A stretch of DNA of 12,612 bases from Hyphomicrobiales bacterium (GCA_025363375.1 JANYDZ010000673.1:1-12612); one strand, 5' to 3'; counted from the stretch's first letter, positions 1 to 7,290 are shown. Translations and numbers: made by a program. Notes: generated by a model not told the origin, from the sequence alone.

Positions 1-2792
1 TCGTGCGCGTCGCGGATACCCTGCAACCGCTCGGAGAGCGTCGCGGAGAAATGTTCTCCGGACTTTTGCACGAGTTCGGTCAGCGCCGCGCCGCGTTCGT
101 TGATCGAGGCGTGAATCTGGTCGCTCGCCGCGACAAGCGCCCGGCTCGACAATTGCACGGTTTCGTGGAAAGCGTCCGTGCGCTCGGCCAACGTCGAGGC
201 AATGTCCGCGCCGGTCGCCGCCAAACCAACGCGCGCGGTTTCGTGCGTGTGACGAATGGCCTGCAGGCGCTCGGCGAGCGTCGCCTCAATGGCCTCTCCG
301 GTCGCCGCCAGATGCTGGCCCGACTGCTGCGCAAGCTCGGCCATCGCCTGATGGCGCTCGACGATCGAGGCGTGAATCTGATCGCCCGCCTCGACAAGCG
401 CCCGGCTCGATTGCCGCACGGTATCGTGAAAAGCGTCCGTGCGCTTGGCCAGCGTCGCCGCAATCTCCCGGCCCTCGGCGGCCAGACCCGCGCGCGTGTT
501 TTCGTGAGCCAACTGGATCGATTTCAGGCGGGCGTCCAGGGTTTCCGCCATGGCGTCGCCTGTCGCGGCAAGATGCTGGCCGGACTGCTGGAAGAGTTCG
601 GTCAGGGCGTGGCTGCGTTCCACGATGGCGGAGTGAACCTGATCGCCGGCGTTCAGAATATCGTTGCGCGACAGCGTCACCGCGTCGTGGAAGGCGACTG
701 TGCGGTCCGTGAAAAGAGCCGAAATCTGATTGCCGGTTTCCATCAACTCTGTGTTGGCGCGGTAATGTACGTCGCGGGCCGCCTTGACCCGCTCGTCGAG
801 CGTCGCCGCCATGGCGACCCCGGCCGCCGCCATCTCCACGCGCGCGATCTGATGGACGTCGCGCGCCGTGTTGACGCGTTCCTCCAGCGTGGCCGCGATC
901 GCGGCGCCGATGGCGGCCAATTCAGCGCGCGCGGACTGATGCGCGGCGTGAGCCGCCTTGACGCGTTCTTCGAGAGTGGCCGCGATGGCGTCGCCCGTTT
1001 CAACGAGCGTCTTTTGCGACGCGTTGTGCAGCGCGCCGAGCGATTGAGCGCGTTCGGCGTAAAGCGCCGCGATCTGTTCGCTCGCCTGCGTGAGAGTCGC
1101 GCGGGAATGCTCAAACAGGTCGCGCGCGTGCGCGGCGCGGTCGGTGACCTGCGCGGCGATGCGCTCTCCCGTGGTCGCCAGGCTTTGATCCAGCGCTTGA
1201 CCGTGGGTCGTAACGGTCGCGTGGATGCGTTCGCCGGCGTCGGCGATGCGGCCGATCAGCGCGTCGCCGTGACCGGCGACGGTTTCGCCGATCCTGACGC
1301 CGGTTTCCGCGAGGCGCTGCGAAATATGATCCGCATGCGATTCAAGCCGTCCCAGCAGCGCCTCGTTGGCGGCGCGCAACCGGGCGTCGACGTCGACCGT
1401 CCTGGCCGCGAAGGAATCAACCGCGGCGTCCGACGCCAGCGTCAGGCGTTGCGCCATCTGATCGCCGGCGGCGGACAGGCGCGTCGCGACGCTCGCGCCA
1501 TGCGCGTCGATTTCGAAAGCCTTGGCGGCAAGATGCGCGCCAACCGCGTCCGACGACTGCGCCAGTCTTTGCGTCACCTCGTGGCTCACGCTCGCCAGGC
1601 GTCTGGCGACATCGGCTCCATGAGCGTCGATCTCGGCCGCCTTGGCGGCGAACGTTTCGGCCACGACGCCGGAAGCCAGCGCAAGACGCTGGGCGACCTG
1701 ATCGCCCTGAGCGCCAAACTCGGCGGCCTTCGCGGCAAAGCTCGATGTGATCGCCTCCGAAGTCCGCGCCAGTTCGCGCGTCGCTTCCGCCGCTGTCGAG
1801 GTCAGGCGCGCCGCGACGTCCCGGCTGCGCGCGTCGAACTGGCCCACAAGCGTTTCGCCGGCGCGCGTCAGCGTCTGGCCTATTTCCTCGCCCTTCGCGC
1901 CGAGCGATGTGTTGACGCGGCCTCCCGCCTCGCTAACGCCTGTCGAAATGCGGGCGCCGGCCTGTTCGAGTTCCTTCAGAAGCGAATCCTGCGCCAGCCC
2001 GATGGAGAGGCGCACGCGGTCGGCGTTGACGAGAATCGCCTCGCGTTCGCTGGCGAGTTCGTCGATGAGCTGGCGCATGCGCTGCTCGTTGGCGTCGTAG
2101 GAACGTTCAAGGTTGGAAACCTCGGCGCGCACAACGGTTTCCAGTTCGCTGGCCCGCGCCAGCGCCCGCTCGAGGCCATCGCCCATGGAAGCGATCTCGC
2201 GGCGGATCGCCTGCGAGAGATTGACCACCTGATCGGACGCGAAGGATTGCGGATCCGCGAGTTTAAGCGCTATTTCCGCTATCGAACGGGAGGTATGGCG
2301 CATCTCGCTGCCGCGCCGCGCCAGCGCCCCCGTGACAAAAAAGAAGACCACGGGCCCGAAACCGACAAGCGCCCAGAGCGCGATTTCCTCCGCCGCCAGC
2401 GGTCGCGCCTTGTGCATGGTCCAGGCGAAATAGCCGCTCAGACCCAGCCAAACCGCCGAAGCCAGAAAAGCAAGCGCCAAAGGTGAGCGTGATGAACGGT
2501 ATTGCTGAGTTTGCAGAATCTGGCCAACGGAACGCAAATCGTCGTTTGCCGGCTGCGTCGAGGGCCTGACAGGCGCGCGCGGCGCGTCGATTGTCGGGCG
2601 CCCCGCGGCGCTGTCGGGTTCAACCATCTGCGCGGCTACAAGCGAAAATTCATCGGAATTGACGCCGGGAAGTTTCGGCGCGGTTTTAGCCGCGTCCTGC
2701 GCGGCGCCGCCCGTCGGCCCGAGGTTCAGCGCGGTTTCTATCGCCGCCATCGCTGCTTCCGTCGGGTCTGGATTCTTCGGTTGGGTCGCCAT
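1..2792 (-). CDS. Giant two-TM coiled-coil repeat protein, partial (C-terminus beyond left edge)
   Basis: The frame is open for 930 codons from the ATG at 2792 to the left edge, with no stop. An AAAAAAGG-type ribosome binding site precedes the ATG. Layout: a polar, Pro/Ala/Asp-rich N-terminus (residues 1-100), two hydrophobic helices (about 104-124 and 137-157) joined by a short charged loop, then a helical, Ala/Glu/Gln/Arg-rich region to the end. Repeats starting 'AAK.xEIDAHG' occur at about 351-460, and from residue 547 strict 29-residue repeats begin. The protein is probably held in the inner membrane by the hairpin, with a long coiled-coil rod on one side. Similar proteins in Rhizobiales are usually annotated hypothetical, kinesin-like or apolipoprotein-like because of composition, and I infer only a structural or scaffolding role. 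A second ATG at codon 15 is a possible alternative start. It is divergent from the Hpt gene. Confidence 0.85.
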   Translation of the reverse strand, partial: MATQPKNPDPTEAAMAAIETALNLGPTGGAAQDAAKTAPKLPGVNSDEFSLVAAQMVEPDSAAGRPTIDAPRAPVRPSTQPANDDLRSVGQILQTQQYRSSRSPLALAFLASAVWLGLSGYFAWTMHKARPLAAEEIALWALVGFGPVVFFFVTGALARRGSEMRHTSRSIAEIALKLADPQSFASDQVVNLSQAIRREIASMGDGLERALARASELETVVRAEVSNLERSYDANEQRMRQLIDELASEREAILVNADRVRLSIGLAQDSLLKELEQAGARISTGVSEAGGRVNTSLGAKGEEIGQTLTRAGETLVGQFDARSRDVAARLTSTAAEATRELARTSEAITSSFAAKAAEFGAQGDQVAQRLALASGVVAETFAAKAAEIDAHGADVARRLASVSHEVTQRLAQSSDAVGAHLAAKAFEIDAHGASVATRLSAAGDQMAQRLTLASDAAVDSFAARTVDVDARLRAANEALLGRLESHADHISQRLAETGVRIGETVAGHGDALIGRIADAGERIHATVTTHGQALDQSLATTGERIAAQVTDRAAHARDLFEHSRATLTQASEQIAALYAERAQSLGALHNASQKTLVETGDAIAATLEERVKAAHAAHQSARAELAAIGAAIAATLEERVNTARDVHQIARVEMAAAGVAMAATLDERVKAARDVHYRANTELMETGNQISALFTDRTVAFHDAVTLSRNDILNAGDQVHSAIVERSHALTELFQQSGQHLAATGDAMAETLDARLKSIQLAHENTRAGLAAEGREIAATLAKRTDAFHDTVRQSSRALVEAGDQIHASIVERHQAMAELAQQSGQHLAATGEAIEATLAERLQAIRHTHETARVGLAATGADIASTLAERTDAFHETVQLSSRALVAASDQIHASINERGAALTELVQKSGEHFSATLSERLQGIRDAH
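3..1154 (-). repeat. Array of 29-residue coiled-coil repeats with an 87-residue super-period
   Basis: Within the large minus-strand gene, residues 547-894 divide exactly into twelve 29-residue units, typically starting (A/S)-T-L-x-E-R and ending A-G-x-x-I-x. Unit 13 (895-916) has only 22 residues, and unit 14 begins at 917 and runs off the edge. The segment just before unit 1 is also 22 residues, so shortened units lose exactly one heptad. At the DNA level a higher 261-bp (87-codon) period is visible: the sequence gatcgaggcgtgaatctg occurs at 102 and 363, with a diverged copy at 624. This suggests amplification in blocks of three units. Confidence 0.9.
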
Positions 2793-2840
2793 TTCGAACG
2801 CCTTTTTTACACATTTTGCCGGTTTGCCGGCGCCGTCCGC

Positions 2841-2865
2841 GCGTCTCAATCCGGCCTCGAGACGC
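2841..2865. promoter_or_regulatory. Inverted repeat in the divergent coiled-coil/Hpt intergenic region
   Basis: The arms GCGTCTC (2841-2847) and GAGACGC (2859-2865) are perfect inverted repeats around an 11-nt spacer. They lie about 50 bp upstream of the coiled-coil gene start, within the 281-bp gap between divergent genes. It could be an operator or a 5'-UTR hairpin of the minus transcript. I see no convincing -35/-10 pair nearby, so function is open. Confidence 0.3.
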
Positions 2866-3073
2866 CCGCACGCACAATTAACCAATTAGCAATCTACCCC
2901 CCCGGCGCCCATATGTGAACCTTCAAGGGCGGCAAAACCAAAACGTCGTTAACGAGCTGTACACCATGAATGTGGAAAGTCCGGCGGGCGGATCGCCTTT
3001 TGAACCCGCGCTTCAACTCTTGGAGCCAGGCTCGTTTTCAGGCGACAGGCGCGATTGCCTTGGAGATATCATT

Positions 3074-3493
3074 ATGTCGGGTCAGGTTATGAGGGCCTTT
3101 GGCGCGCGTCAGACCCCCGTCACGCCATTGGCGGGCGCGCATGCGAACACCCGTCCCATCGATCTTGTCTACCTGTCGCGCCAGACCCTCGGGGACCGCG
3201 GCCTCGAGGTCGAATTGCTTGGCCTGTTCGAACGCCAGGCTGGCCAGATTATCGAGCAAATCACGAGAATCGACCATGCCGGGGAGCGCCGCACGCGCCA
3301 CGACCTCGCCCACACGCTGAAAGGCTCCGCCCGGGCGGTCGGCGCCAATGCCGTAGCCGCGGCGGCGCAAACCTATGAGGAATGTCTGTACAGCGCCGCC
3401 GGGGGGGCGGAAAACAGCCGGGCCCTCAAGACCCTGGAAGCCGCTGTCAAAGAGGCCCGCGCCGCGGTGAATGAGCTGCTGCAAGATCGCTAG
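3074..3493 (+). CDS. Stand-alone Hpt (histidine phosphotransfer) domain protein
   Basis: This encodes 139 residues, essentially one Hpt four-helix domain. The phosphoacceptor motif HTLKGSA carries the His at residue 80, preceded by R-H-D-L-A and followed by a helix with A-x-x-Y-E-E, as is usual for Hpt domains. Such proteins relay a phosphoryl group between a hybrid kinase receiver and a final response regulator in the cytoplasm. No kinase or receiver is present in the window, so it is an orphan relay. The ATG at 3074 was chosen because TTGGAG lies 9-14 bases upstream; the frame is open back to a GTG at 2915, but the extra 53 residues look non-coding. The ferredoxin follows 86 bases downstream on the same strand. 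Partners are unknown. Confidence 0.85.
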   Translation: MSGQVMRAFGARQTPVTPLAGAHANTRPIDLVYLSRQTLGDRGLEVELLGLFERQAGQIIEQITRIDHAGERRTRHDLAHTLKGSARAVGANAVAAAAQTYEECLYSAAGGAENSRALKTLEAAVKEARAAVNELLQDR

Positions 3494-3579
3494 AGAGATC
3501 GCTGGAGCCCCTCGCCAAACCCGCCTCGACCCGTTAAGAGGGCGCGCTTCCATTCCCAGCGCCCCACACGAGCCATTTC

Positions 3580-3900
3580 ATGACCGCCATTACTTATATC
3601 GACGCCGCCGGCAAATCCCGCACCGTGGAGGCAGACGACGGCTCGACGGTTATGGAAACGGCCCTGCGCAATTCCGTCCCCGGCATCGAGGCCGAATGCG
3701 GCGGCGCCTGCGCCTGCGCCACCTGCCATGTTTACGTGGACGCCGCCTGGATTTCCAGACTGCCGAAACCCGAGCAGATGGAAGAAGACATGCTCGACTT
3801 CGCCTTCGACGTGCGTCCGGGCTCCCGCCTGTCCTGCCAGATCAAAGTGAGCGCCGCGCTGAACGGTCTGACCGTGACGACCCCGGAAAAACAGGGCTGA
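3580..3900 (+). CDS. [2Fe-2S] ferredoxin, adrenodoxin/FdVI type
   Basis: The 106-residue protein is full length for vertebrate-type ferredoxins. The cluster ligands follow C-x5-C-x2-C...C: Cys40, Cys46, Cys49 and Cys86. The segment E-x-E-C-G-G-A-C-x-C-A-T-C-H-V is diagnostic, and the acidic stretch E65-QMEEDMLD-F73 corresponds to the partner-docking helix. A non-ligand cysteine, Cys44, sits inside the cluster loop. It is a soluble cytoplasmic one-electron carrier, probably reduced by the FNR at 7291-8328 and used by oxygenases, P450s or Fe-S assembly. No strong Shine-Dalgarno is seen before the ATG, which is set by the conserved N-terminal beta strand (MTAITYI). The stop lies 9 bases from the convergent Bug gene. 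Confidence 0.95.
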   Translation: MTAITYIDAAGKSRTVEADDGSTVMETALRNSVPGIEAECGGACACATCHVYVDAAWISRLPKPEQMEEDMLDFAFDVRPGSRLSCQIKVSAALNGLTVTTPEKQG

Positions 3901-3927
3901 GGACCAGCTTCACTCCTGAATCAGCCC
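3894..3927. terminator. Bidirectional hairpin spanning both stop codons of the ferredoxin/Bug pair
   Basis: The perfect 7-bp arms GGGCTGA (3894-3900) and TCAGCCC (3921-3927) flank a 20-nt interval, in which GGA (3901-3903) can extend pairing with TCC (3914-3916) past a 4-nt bulge. The ferredoxin stop lies in the left arm and the Bug stop (3910-3912) in the loop. No T-tract follows on either strand, so intrinsic termination is plausible but unproven. Confidence 0.4.
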
Positions 3928-4896
3928 CAGCGCGGCAATCATCGGCGTGCGCACGGCGATTTCCTGCGTCTGCAACTCGCGCAATTCCGCCGGCGTGCTG
4001 ACGGCCGCGTCGATTTGCAGCGCCTTGAAGCGCGCCAGCACGTCAGGCGACGACAAGGCCTCGCGAAACGCCGCGTTCAGTTTCGCCAGCAAAGCGGGCG
4101 GCGTGCCTTTCGGAGCCATCGCCGCTGTCCACGAATTGAAGATGAGTTCGGGATAGCCAAGTTCAGCAAAGGTCGGCACGTCCGGCAGCGCTGAATGGCG
4201 TTGCGTGTCGCCCAGCGCGATGACGCGGATTTTCCCGCCCGGCAATTGCGCGGACAGGTTCGAGGGCTCGAACGAGGAGAACTCCACATCGCCCGCCACC
4301 ACCGCCATCAGAGAGGGCGAACCGCCGCGAAACGGCACATGCGCCGCCTCGAAGCCAAAGCGCTTCTTTAGCGTCTCGATGGAAATGTGCGGCTGGGTGC
4401 CGGCGCCCGGCGAGGAGAAGTTCATCTTGCCCGGATTGGCCTTCGCATAGGCGAGGAACTCGTCGAGAGTGCGCGCCTGAAGTTTTGTCGAAACAAACAG
4501 CGCGCTTGGATATTTCGAGATCAGCGACACGGGCTCGAGGCTGGCGACCGGGTCGATCCTGGCGCCGGAAACCATCAAGGGCCCGATGGTGACGAACGAC
4601 CCGGGCCCCACCAGCAGCGTGTGGCCATCTGGCTCGGCGCGCGCGACGCGGTTCAACGCCAGCATCCCCGAAGCGCCCCCCATGTTTTCGACGATGACCT
4701 GCTGTCCCAGAGTCTCCGAGAATTTTTGCGCGATGACCCGCGCCGTCGTATCGGCTGGCCCCCCGGCAACAAGAGGAACTATGAATGTGACGAGTTTCGT
4801 CGGCCAGGATTGCGCCCGCGCGGGAGCGCCGGCCGCAAGCGCCAGCGCAAGCAAGGCGGCGGCGCGCGAAAAATTGCGCGAATACAAACCGTGCAA
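3910..4896 (-). CDS. Bug/TctC-family periplasmic solute-binding protein (third gene of the operon)
   Basis: The product is 328 residues, normal for the tripartite tricarboxylate transporter (TctC/Bug) receptor family. It has a signal peptide (basic Y-S-R-N-F-S-R start, Ala/Leu core, cleavage near A-R-A-Q about residue 29). Family hallmarks follow: the ligand-loop motif P-L-V-A-G-G-P-A-D (41-49), E-N-M-G-G-A-S-G (70-77), P-D-G-H-T-L-L (89-95), H-V-P-F-R-G-G, and D-V-P-T-F-A-E-L-G-Y-P. It binds a carboxylated or related small molecule in the periplasm; the ligand cannot be told from sequence. The likely start is TTG at 4896, five bases after AGGAGG; no ATG is suitably placed. It lies 37 bases after the NHL gene and is a close paralogue of the first operon gene. 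No TctA/TctB permease is present. Confidence 0.9.
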   Translation of the reverse strand: MHGLYSRNFSRAAALLALALAAGAPARAQSWPTKLVTFIVPLVAGGPADTTARVIAQKFSETLGQQVIVENMGGASGMLALNRVARAEPDGHTLLVGPGSFVTIGPLMVSGARIDPVASLEPVSLISKYPSALFVSTKLQARTLDEFLAYAKANPGKMNFSSPGAGTQPHISIETLKKRFGFEAAHVPFRGGSPSLMAVVAGDVEFSSFEPSNLSAQLPGGKIRVIALGDTQRHSALPDVPTFAELGYPELIFNSWTAAMAPKGTPPALLAKLNAAFREALSSPDVLARFKALQIDAAVSTPAELRELQTQEIAVRTPMIAALGLIQE

Positions 4897-4901
4897 ACGG
4901 A

Positions 4902-4907
4902 CCTCCT
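4902..4907 (-). promoter_or_regulatory. Shine-Dalgarno AGGAGG that fixes a TTG start
   Basis: On the minus strand the sequence reads AAAGGAGGTCCGTTTG. The only in-frame initiation codon at correct spacing is TTG at 4896 (a second TTG at 4887 is 14 bases away). The downstream codons give a good signal peptide, whereas upstream in-frame extension overlaps the NHL gene. Confidence 0.7.
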
Positions 4908-4933
4908 TTGATGCGCCGCGCGGACGCCTGGCT

Positions 4934-6028
4934 TCAATCCAGCCGCCGGAATTTCTGCACGCGCTGTCCCGTGTTGACCTCGGCTGTGTAAATATTGCCG
5001 TCCCGGTCAACGGTGATGTTGTGCACCGCCGTGAACTGTCCGGCCTGCCGGCCAATACGCCCGAAACGGCCGATGACTTCGTAAGCGAGGCGGTCGACGA
5101 TGCGGATTTCTCCATTCGAACCATCCACCATGTACATATATTTTTGCGCGGGATCGGGCGAGAAAGCGACCTCGTACACCGTTCCGTTGAGACGCGTGTT
5201 CTTCTCGTAGAAGCGCTCGGCGACAAACGTGCCGTCCTTGCGAAACACCTGCAGGCGGTCGTTGCTGCGGTCGCATACATAAACAAGATTGTCGTTGGCG
5301 ATGCGCACGCAATGCACCGGCGTCGCGAATTGTTGCGACGGCGGCTTTGCGGGATCGTAGGCCGGCGTTTTGGCGTCGTCCGGCTTCGCGCCATAGGCGC
5401 CCCAGTGGCGTTTGTAGGCGCCGGTGTCCGAATCGAACACGATCACGCGGCGGTTGGCGTAGCCATCGGCGACGTAAACCTCCTTCGCGGCGACATCGAC
5501 GGCGATGTCGGCGGGCGAACCAAGCCTGTCGGTTGCATTGCTGTCGGGGCCGTTCACCTTCTTGCCGATCTGCATGACGAATTTGCCGTCGTTGGTGAAT
5601 TTCAGAATCTGCCCGTCGGTCGGATCGTTGGCCGCGATCCAAACGAAATCATTGTCGTCGACATAGATGCCGTGCTCGCTCCTTGGCCAATCAAATCCCT
5701 GCCCCGGCCCGCCCCAGGTCTTGATCAAATTGCCCGAAGTGTCGAACACCAGCACCGGCGGCGCGGCGACACAGCATTTGGCGGGCGGCGGATTCTGCTC
5801 GGCCGCGCGCTCGCGTTCGCTGAGCGAACCTGGCCTGTGCAGCACCCAGACATGGTTGTGCCCGTCGACGCGAATGCCGGAGACTTGCCCCAGCAGCCAA
5901 TTGTTGGGCAACGGCTTCGGCCACAGCGCGTCGACCTGGAATTGCGGAACCGAACTTGTCTGCGCCGGGGCAGGGAGCGCCGCCGCAAGCGAAAAAAGCG
6001 CGGTCATGAACGCAAAGATGGAACGCAT
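4934..6028 (-). CDS. Exported NHL-repeat beta-propeller protein (second gene of the operon)
   Basis: The product is 364 residues with a cleavable signal peptide (MRSIFAFMTALF..., cleavage near A-P-A-Q, residue 20-23). The mature part is a six-bladed NHL propeller: repeats of 'G-I-x-V-D-x-x-x-x-V-W/Y-V' are seen near 51-62, 119-131, 173-187, 238-252, 284-301 and 335-348, each followed by a 'V-x-V/K-F' strand. It resembles proteins annotated as peptidyl-alpha-hydroxyglycine alpha-amidating lyase-like, but catalytic activity cannot be assumed. Cysteines are Cys85-Cys86 (vicinal), Cys240 and Cys252. It probably acts in the periplasm as a binding or lyase-like partner of the flanking Bug proteins. 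The start ATG at 6028 follows GGAGGAGG; a TTG 10 codons upstream is less likely. The gap from the upstream Bug gene is 31 bases. Confidence 0.88.
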   Translation of the reverse strand: MRSIFAFMTALFSLAAALPAPAQTSSVPQFQVDALWPKPLPNNWLLGQVSGIRVDGHNHVWVLHRPGSLSERERAAEQNPPPAKCCVAAPPVLVFDTSGNLIKTWGGPGQGFDWPRSEHGIYVDDNDFVWIAANDPTDGQILKFTNDGKFVMQIGKKVNGPDSNATDRLGSPADIAVDVAAKEVYVADGYANRRVIVFDSDTGAYKRHWGAYGAKPDDAKTPAYDPAKPPSQQFATPVHCVRIANDNLVYVCDRSNDRLQVFRKDGTFVAERFYEKNTRLNGTVYEVAFSPDPAQKYMYMVDGSNGEIRIVDRLAYEVIGRFGRIGRQAGQFTAVHNITVDRDGNIYTAEVNTGQRVQKFRRLD

Positions 6029-6059
6029 CCTGTCCTCCTCCCGATAAATCACGCGCAAG

Positions 6060-7037
6060 CTATTCCTGCGCCAATCCCAGTTCGGCGATCAGCGGCTTCC
6101 ACGCCGCGCTTTCCTTGATTTGCGTCCGACGCAGGTCCTGCGGACCGTTGGCGGCCGCCTCGATTTTAAGCCCCTCAAAACGCGCGACGACATCGCCCGC
6201 GCGCAAAGCCCTGGTCAGTTCGTCGTTGAGCCGCCCGATAATTTCAGGCGGCGTCCCTGCCGGCGCCAGCAACCCCGTCCACGCCCGGAACTCCAGATCG
6301 GGAAAGCCAAGTTCCGCGAACGTCGGCACATCCGGCAAGGCCGCATGTCGTTTGCTGTCGGCGACGGCGATGGCGCGGACTTTCCCCGTCGGCAATTGCG
6401 AGGCAAGGCCGGAAGGCTCCGTGCAGGAAAATTCGACGTCGCCGCTGACGACCGCCATCAGCGCGGGACCACCGCCGCGAAACGGCACATGCGCCGCCTG
6501 AAATCCCAGCGCCTTCTTCGCGGCTTCAACGGCCAGATGTGGATTGGAACCCGCGCCGGGCGAAGAAAAATTCATCTTCTCCGGATTGGCCTTCGCATAG
6601 GCGATGAACCCGGCGAGATCTGTCGCCGGCAGTTTTGTCGAAGCGACAAGCACCGTCGGAAAGGCTGTCACGATCGAAATCGGCTCGAACATTTTCATCG
6701 GCTCGATATTCGCCCTGGGAAACAGATGCGGCACCACGGTGAGAAACGATCCCGTTGTAAACAGCAGCGTATGGCCGTCCGGCCTGGCGCGCGCCACCTT
6801 GTTGAGCGCGATCTGCCCGGAACCGCCGCCAATATTCTCGACAATCACCTGCTGGCCGATGGTCTCGGAGAATTTCTGAGCGATCACCCGCGCCGTCAGG
6901 TCGGCCGGTCCGCCCGCCGCAAGCGGCACGACAAAGGAAATGGGACGGGAAGGGAAATCCTGGGCAAGCGCCGCCGACGCATATGCGGCGAGGAGCGTGA
7001 CCACGAGCAAAAGCCCTCCATCACGCTGCATCCACAT
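6060..7037 (-). CDS. Bug/TctC-family periplasmic solute-binding protein (first gene of the operon)
   Basis: The product is 325 residues. The signal peptide is M-W-M-Q-R-D-G-G then a Leu/Val/Ala core ending A-L-A-Q (about 25/26). The motifs P-L-A-A-G-G-P-A-D (38-46), E-N-I-G-G-G-S-G, P-D-G-H-T-L-L, P-F-R-G-G-G and D-V-P-T-F-A-E-L-G-F-P are those of Bug receptors. It is strikingly similar to the third operon gene: both share A-R-V-I-A-Q-K-F-S-E-T and G-Q-Q-V-I-V-E-N, and DNA identity is visible (ggattggccttcgcatag occurs in both), indicating duplication. The ligand is unknown and differences around residues 95-130 suggest specificity divergence. The ATG at 7037 is 8 bases after GGAGG; the frame extends 25 codons further upstream with no second ribosome site. 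Confidence 0.9.
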   Translation of the reverse strand: MWMQRDGGLLLVVTLLAAYASAALAQDFPSRPISFVVPLAAGGPADLTARVIAQKFSETIGQQVIVENIGGGSGQIALNKVARARPDGHTLLFTTGSFLTVVPHLFPRANIEPMKMFEPISIVTAFPTVLVASTKLPATDLAGFIAYAKANPEKMNFSSPGAGSNPHLAVEAAKKALGFQAAHVPFRGGGPALMAVVSGDVEFSCTEPSGLASQLPTGKVRAIAVADSKRHAALPDVPTFAELGFPDLEFRAWTGLLAPAGTPPEIIGRLNDELTRALRAGDVVARFEGLKIEAAANGPQDLRRTQIKESAAWKPLIAELGLAQE

Positions 7038-7110
7038 CCCCGCGTCCTCCGCCAGCGCATCGCGCCAGTCCCCTATTGACGCCAGTGTGGCGCCTGCGCG
7101 CGCACGCGCC

Positions 7111-7136
7111 AAGCGGCATCAATAAGCGGCATCAAT
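7111..7136. repeat. Perfect 13-bp tandem duplication in the Bug-operon leader
   Basis: The unit aagcggcatcaat occurs twice without a gap (7111-7123 and 7124-7136), immediately next to the AT-rich promoter island. It falls at the predicted start of the Bug-operon transcript, so copy number could alter leader or operator structure. Confidence 0.9.
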
Positions 7137-7166
7137 AATAACATTATAAAAATGTATATAAATTTT
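7135..7166. promoter_or_regulatory. Two adjacent AT-rich inverted repeats between divergent promoters
   Basis: ATAAT-aac-ATTAT (7135-7147) and AAAAT-N8-ATTTT (7149-7166) lie side by side over the minus-strand -10 box and just upstream of the plus-strand -35. They could be operator sites shared by the Bug operon and the FNR gene. AT-rich DNA forms such repeats by chance easily, so support is modest. Confidence 0.25.
7143..7148 (-). promoter_or_regulatory. Candidate -10 element of the Bug/NHL/Bug operon
   Basis: The minus strand reads TATAAT, a perfect -10 box, about 106 bases before the first operon gene. The hexamer 17 bases upstream (TAAATA) is a poor -35, so the promoter is either weak or activator-dependent. 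The predicted start lies within the 13-bp repeat. Confidence 0.4.
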
Positions 7167-7167
7167 A

Positions 7168-7196
7168 TTTACAAATTATTTTTGGTAGTTTATACC
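7168..7196 (+). promoter_or_regulatory. Candidate sigma-70 promoter of the ferredoxin-NADP reductase gene
   Basis: TTTACA (7168-7173) and TATACC (7191-7196) are separated by exactly 17 bases, one and two mismatches from consensus respectively. The predicted start near 7203 gives a leader of about 88 bases before the ATG at 7291. It lies within 25 bases of the opposing Bug-operon promoter. Confidence 0.45.
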
Positions 7197-7290
7197 CGGC
7201 CTCGATCGGGCCATCTTGCGCTTGTCTACGCTCGCCCCTTGAGGCACAGGACACGCGAAAATAGCGCGGCGCACGCCGCAAGGAAGCATC

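Noticed and set aside
102..642. Regular DNA repeats resembling a repeat array or CRISPR
   Set aside because: The 261-bp spacing is in codon phase and is explained by the protein repeats; no short repeats with unique spacers.
3..2486. 827-codon open frame on the plus strand
   Set aside because: It is the exact codon-register antisense of the coiled-coil gene, open because TTA, CTA and TCA codons are absent there. The minus strand has the ribosome site, TM helices and periodic repeats.
2878..2883. TTAACC, a CtrA half-site, upstream of the Hpt gene
   Set aside because: The second half (TTAA after seven bases) is absent and a single hexamer is expected by chance.
3910..5394. 494-codon version of the third operon gene
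   Set aside because: The extra N-terminal residues lie in the wrong frame of the NHL gene; the AGGAGG/TTG start at 4896 fits the family length.
4586..6118. 510-codon plus-strand frame over the Bug/NHL genes
   Set aside because: Antisense shadow; the minus strand has signal peptides, propeller repeats and ribosome sites.
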